A stretch of DNA of 8,273 nucleotides, from NCBI GenBank assembly GCA_947476765.1, contig CANJRK010000033.1, forward strand, positions 1-8,273. Reading direction: 5' to 3'. This document shows positions 6,103 through 8,273 of this stretch, piece by piece; the stretch's first letter is position 1, and each line of letters starts with the position of its first letter. A program made the position numbers and the translations under genes. A model generated the notes under the pieces. That model saw only the letters and a program-made list of their open reading frames with translations. It searched no databases and had not been told where the DNA came from. The stretch comes from Actinomycetota bacterium. Lineage in GTDB: Bacteria; Actinomycetota; Actinomycetes; S36-B12; UBA5976.

Positions 6103-7224
6103 TTATCTGCGCCTCGCCATATAAAAATCGAAGGCCCTTGCCCAAAATGGTGAAAGCACATAATCCCATTCACCCACATATTCTTGCGCGTATCCGCCAG
6201 TTCCGAGTTTGAATTGAATTAACCCAAATAACGGATTTGTAGGATTTAAGGTGTCAGAAATCCCTCGCATGTCATAAATATCGGCGCCTTCACGTAATGC
6301 GGTCTTAATCATTTCCCACTGCACGGCGTTGCTGGGGCGTAACTCCCGAGCCGCAGTCGTTGAAGCTCCATATGAATACCACGCATGGTTACCAACCCGC
6401 GTCATCGTGGTTGCAGCTATTGCGCCGTCGTGATCTGGATGAGTTGCAATAAACAGTGCAATTCGTTCGAGTGCTTCTTCGCGCATTGCCGACCACATAG
6501 TTTGAAAGTAGTTAAGTGACCTCGGTGTGAAATGATCTCGCACTGCTGTTTCAACATAGCAAGTGTGAAAAATATCCAGGTCTGAAATAGTGCCCTGCCG
6601 AATCGCCACTTGTTCTTTGTCAGCCTTACGAATGTTACGCCGCCATTGCTGATTGAAACTTTCAAAAATTTGCTCTTCAGTTTTATCGGCAAGTGAAATT
6701 TGAAAAACATAACGCGGTTGATAATCACCAAAACCAGATGCTTCAGCTTTTCGTTGTTTCCAACCCAGGGATCGCAGTTGATCAATTAACTTTGTGCCAG
6801 CAGTATTTATCTCATCTGGATCAACTTCGCCGATTAGCTTGGCTGATTCATTTGCGATTACTTCTTTTAAAGTGTCGGCATGCCAACGCTTAACCCAAGT
6901 GTGTGGACCCATCTTGATTTGAAATACTCCACGCTCAGTTGCAAACTGCACCAAGGCCTGCAACGCACGCTCAACTTCAGTAGATGACTGCCAAGCTAAA
7001 TCAGGACCTTCAGGTAAATACGCTAAGTATTTTTCAATACGAGGAACTTTACGTAACAAAATTAGTCCAGCACCAACTAGCTGATCACCATCGAACCAAC
7101 CCAAAGATTGGGAAGTCCAGCCGGCTTTAGTTTTTCCCCAAGCAGGTGTCTGTAAAAATGACACACTCGGACGCCCTGCGATGTATGCCAGGTGCTTCTC
7201 GGAACTTATTTGGCGAACCTGCAC
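6103..7224 (-). CDS. FemAB/FemX-like peptidoglycan aminoacyltransferase
   Basis: A 373-residue protein of the FemABX group, which takes an aminoacyl-tRNA and adds its amino acid to the stem peptide of the lipid-linked peptidoglycan precursor at the inner membrane face. It has the double acetyltransferase-like layout. The first half includes SFLQTPAWGKTKAGW (22-36), FDGDQLVGAGLILLRKVP (44-61) and YLPEGPDL (69-76). The second includes the basic helix FNQQWRRNIRKADKE (190-204), WYSYGASTTAARELRPSNAVQW (282-303, read in two parts), DIYDMRGIS (315-323) and a C-terminal FKLGTGGYAQEYVGEWDYVL. No membrane helix is seen. The start is GTG at 7224; no good Shine-Dalgarno precedes it, but a TAGATT box lies 6 bases upstream. 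The gene sits 45 bases after the endonuclease gene and 3 before the racemase-like gene, and faces a PBP gene, all of which fits a wall cross-bridge role. The amino acid added cannot be read from the sequence. Confidence 0.88.
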   Translation of the reverse strand: MQVRQISSEKHLAYIAGRPSVSFLQTPAWGKTKAGWTSQSLGWFDGDQLVGAGLILLRKVPRIEKYLAYLPEGPDLAWQSSTEVERALQALVQFATERGVFQIKMGPHTWVKRWHADTLKEVIANESAKLIGEVDPDEINTAGTKLIDQLRSLGWKQRKAEASGFGDYQPRYVFQISLADKTEEQIFESFNQQWRRNIRKADKEQVAIRQGTISDLDIFHTCYVETAVRDHFTPRSLNYFQTMWSAMREEALERIALFIATHPDHDGAIAATTMTRVGNHAWYSYGASTTAARELRPSNAVQWEMIKTALREGADIYDMRGISDTLNPTNPLFGLIQFKLGTGGYAQEYVGEWDYVLSPFWARAFDFYMARRR

Positions 7225-7230
7225 GTTCTA

Positions 7231-7236
7231 AATCTA
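7231..7236 (-). promoter_or_regulatory. Possible -10 box for the femX-like gene (leaderless start)
   Basis: TAGATT on the minus strand fits TANNNT and ends 6 bases before the GTG start codon, so transcription would begin at or next to the start codon. No -35 match is visible. Transcription from the upstream endonuclease gene could also cover this gene. Confidence 0.35.
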
Positions 7237-7269
7237 CCGATGCTGCTAGGAAACTGAGTGGATTGAGTT

Positions 7270-8049
7270 TTAAAGAGCGTTACGTAAAAGCGCTAAATCA
7301 GTAGCGACGCCATCGAATGGAGTTTCTAGCACAATCGGAGCTTTTGCAGTTTTTAAGCAGTTGATGATGTTGTCCATACCCACCGAGCCCTCACCCAAAT
7401 TTGCATGACGATCTGCGCCGGAATCAAATGCACCCTGGCTGTCATTGCAATGAATTAAATCGATACGACCCGTGATACCCAAAATTGTTTCAGCAACTTG
7501 CCCCATATCAATGCCACCGGCATGTGCGTGACAAGTATCTAAACAAAATCCAACACCAGTGTCACCCACCGCACCCCAGAGTGCCTTAATGGATTCCAAT
7601 CTTCTTGCCATTGAATTCTTACCACCAGCGGTGTTTTCGATCAGAACTGGAACCTTCATATCAAGTTGCGCCAAAGCTTTAACCCAGTTATCAACTCCAG
7701 CTTGCGGATCATCGCCATCAGTGACATGGCCACCATGCACAATTACCGCTTTAGCTCCTACTGAAGCAGCTGCATCCACATCAGTTTGCAGTAGCTTGCG
7801 ACTCGGTATGCGCACCTTGTTATTAGTTGTAGCTACATTAATGATGTAGCGAGCATGAACATAGATGCCGATGTTTGCAGCCTCGGCACTGGCTCGCAGC
7901 CCTTCAGCACCATCTACATGAGGGATCGTGGAACCTTTCCACCCCTGTGGATCAGCCAAAAAAATCTGAACATGGTCTAAACCCAGTTCGTTAGCCTGGG
8001 CAATCGGGTCGTCGCCGCCAACATGTGAACCGATCGCTAGTTTTCCCAT
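7270..8049 (-). CDS. nfo: Endonuclease IV (deoxyribonuclease IV)
   Basis: The 259-residue protein is a complete AP endonuclease of family 2, a TIM barrel that cuts DNA 5' of abasic sites with three zinc ions in base excision repair. All nine metal ligands known from Escherichia coli Nfo can be matched in order: His65 (VHARY), His105 (VHGGH), Glu138 (LIENTAGG), Asp171 and His174 (CLDTCHAHAGG), His200 (HCNDSQGAFDSG), Asp213 and His215 (DRHANLGEG) and Glu242 (VLETPFDG). The enzyme should be active. It is a little shorter than the E. coli protein (about 285 residues), with the loss spread over loops. The ATG at 8049 has no Shine-Dalgarno; a TACCCT box 6 bases upstream suggests leaderless translation. 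It heads the leftward cluster with the two wall genes, with which it has no evident functional link, and is divergent from rpsF. Confidence 0.95.
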   Translation of the reverse strand: MGKLAIGSHVGGDDPIAQANELGLDHVQIFLADPQGWKGSTIPHVDGAEGLRASAEAANIGIYVHARYIINVATTNNKVRIPSRKLLQTDVDAAASVGAKAVIVHGGHVTDGDDPQAGVDNWVKALAQLDMKVPVLIENTAGGKNSMARRLESIKALWGAVGDTGVGFCLDTCHAHAGGIDMGQVAETILGITGRIDLIHCNDSQGAFDSGADRHANLGEGSVGMDNIINCLKTAKAPIVLETPFDGVATDLALLRNAL

Positions 8050-8055
8050 GATTTA

Positions 8056-8061
8056 AGGGTA
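8056..8061 (-). promoter_or_regulatory. Possible -10 box for nfo (leaderless start)
   Basis: TACCCT on the minus strand fits TANNNT and lies 6 bases before the nfo ATG, so the mRNA would begin at the start codon. The absence of any purine-rich Shine-Dalgarno supports this. No clear -35 hexamer is present. Confidence 0.45.
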
Positions 8062-8073
8062 CTTGGCTGGTCA

Positions 8074-8101
8074 TTGGGCGAACGGGTCGCCTATTTGGGC
8101 G
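8074..8101. repeat. Two direct TTGGGCG repeats, 21 bases apart
   Basis: TTGGGCG occurs at 8074-8080 and 8095-8101 in the gap between the divergent nfo and rpsF genes. The 21-base step is two helical turns, which would suit a protein binding the same face twice. Seven-base matches arise easily by chance, so this is a weak call. Confidence 0.2.
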
Positions 8102-8137
8102 CTGTGTATAAGGTTTTTTCGTATCCCAAAAATGCCC

Positions 8138-8143
8138 TAGACT
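8138..8143 (+). promoter_or_regulatory. Possible -10 box for rpsF
   Basis: TAGACT fits TANNNT, with a T-rich TTTTTC 17 bases upstream as a poor -35. A start of transcription near 8150 would give a leader of about 60 bases that begins just before the folded element at 8158-8200. A second box, TAAGGT (8109-8114), is a weaker alternative. Confidence 0.45.
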
Positions 8144-8157
8144 AAAGGTTCTTGATC

Positions 8158-8200
8158 CCTCCTGCCACGGAAAGACCGTGGCCGATTAGTCCACAGGAGG
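8158..8200 (+). ncRNA. S6:S18 ribosomal protein leader motif in front of rpsF
   Basis: The leader can form an outer stem CCTCCTG (8158-8164) with CAGGAGG (8194-8200), 7 pairs, and an inner stem CCACGG (8165-8170) with CCGTGG (8176-8181), 6 pairs, closed by an AAAGA loop. The two are separated only on the 3' side by the unpaired CCGATTAGTCCA (8182-8193). A hairpin next to a one-sided bulge containing CCG is the description of the known RNA element bound by the S6:S18 complex, which imitates their site in 16S rRNA. The outer stem contains the AGGAGG Shine-Dalgarno of rpsF, so protein binding should stabilise a closed site and shut off translation when S6 and S18 are in excess. Confidence 0.8.
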
Positions 8201-8211
8201 TGGGTATCAGT

Positions 8212-8273
8212 ATGCGTCACTACGAAGTTGTAGTAATCCTCGATCCCGAGCTCGAAGAGCGAACAGTTGCACC
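8212..8273 (+). CDS. rpsF: 30S ribosomal protein S6, N-terminal part (runs off the right edge)
   Basis: The 20 complete codons give MRHYEVVVILDPELEERTVA, the characteristic first strand and turn of ribosomal protein S6, which binds the central domain of 16S rRNA together with S18. The ATG at 8212 has AGGAGGTG (8195-8202) 9 bases upstream. An in-frame GTG at 8200 lies inside the Shine-Dalgarno and is unlikely to be used. By actinobacterial habit ssb, rpsR and rplI should follow beyond the window. Translation is probably controlled by the folded leader just upstream, which pairs with the Shine-Dalgarno. Confidence 0.95.
   Translation, partial: MRHYEVVVILDPELEERTVA

Noticed and set aside
6417..6785. 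Minus-strand open frame of 122 codons inside the femX-like gene
   Set aside because: It overlaps the well-supported FemX-like frame and its translation shows no recognisable domain.
1..8273. Mobile elements, CRISPR arrays, tRNA or rRNA genes
   Set aside because: I saw no repeated spacer pattern, transposase, terminal inverted repeats or tRNA-like fold; all genes look like ordinary chromosomal ones.

Overview
The window looks like chromosomal DNA from an actinobacterium with an unusually A+T-rich, compact genome. The main argument is gene order. An inositol-1-phosphate synthase gene (ino1) and a padR-type regulator gene run left. A DUF5318 gene and a class A penicillin-binding protein gene run right, and rpsF follows further on. 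From memory, this matches the Mycobacterium tuberculosis block Rv0046c-Rv0047c / Rv0049-Rv0050 / Rv0053. The modest G+C content, very short intergenic gaps and probable leaderless starts suggest a streamlined lineage such as the freshwater Nanopelagicales (acI). That placement is an inference, not a proof.

Layout from left to right. Bases 1-264 hold the start of an MFS transporter gene that runs off the left edge on the minus strand. Two hairpins (316-350 and 361-384) separate it from ino1 (399-1469, minus), which lies 39 bases downstream of padR (1509-2099, minus). Between padR and the divergent DUF5318 gene (2250-2759, plus) is a perfect 27-base interrupted palindrome, the obvious candidate PadR operator. 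The DUF5318 gene is 4 bases ahead of a bifunctional penicillin-binding protein gene with one C-terminal PASTA domain (2764-4938, plus). Only 18 bases further on, that gene meets a convergent minus-strand cluster. Read in its own direction, the cluster is an endonuclease IV gene (7270-8049), a FemAB/FemX-like aminoacyltransferase gene (6103-7224) and an alanine-racemase-like gene (4957-6099). Divergent from the endonuclease gene, rpsF begins at 8212. Its leader folds into what looks like an S6:S18 autoregulatory element that covers the Shine-Dalgarno sequence.

How the genes may work together. Three proteins point to the cell envelope: the PBP polymerises and cross-links peptidoglycan, the FemX-like enzyme would add an amino acid to the stem peptide of lipid II, and the racemase-like PLP protein is closely coupled to it. 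Ino1 commits glucose-6-phosphate to inositol, which actinobacteria use for phosphatidylinositol lipids. PadR sits where it could control both ino1 and the DUF5318-PBP unit.

No mobile element, CRISPR array, tRNA or rRNA is visible. No stretch over 300 bases lacks a gene. The least ordinary points are the PadR palindrome, the rpsF leader fold, and the racemase-like protein, which keeps the PLP lysine but lacks the usual catalytic tyrosine motif.
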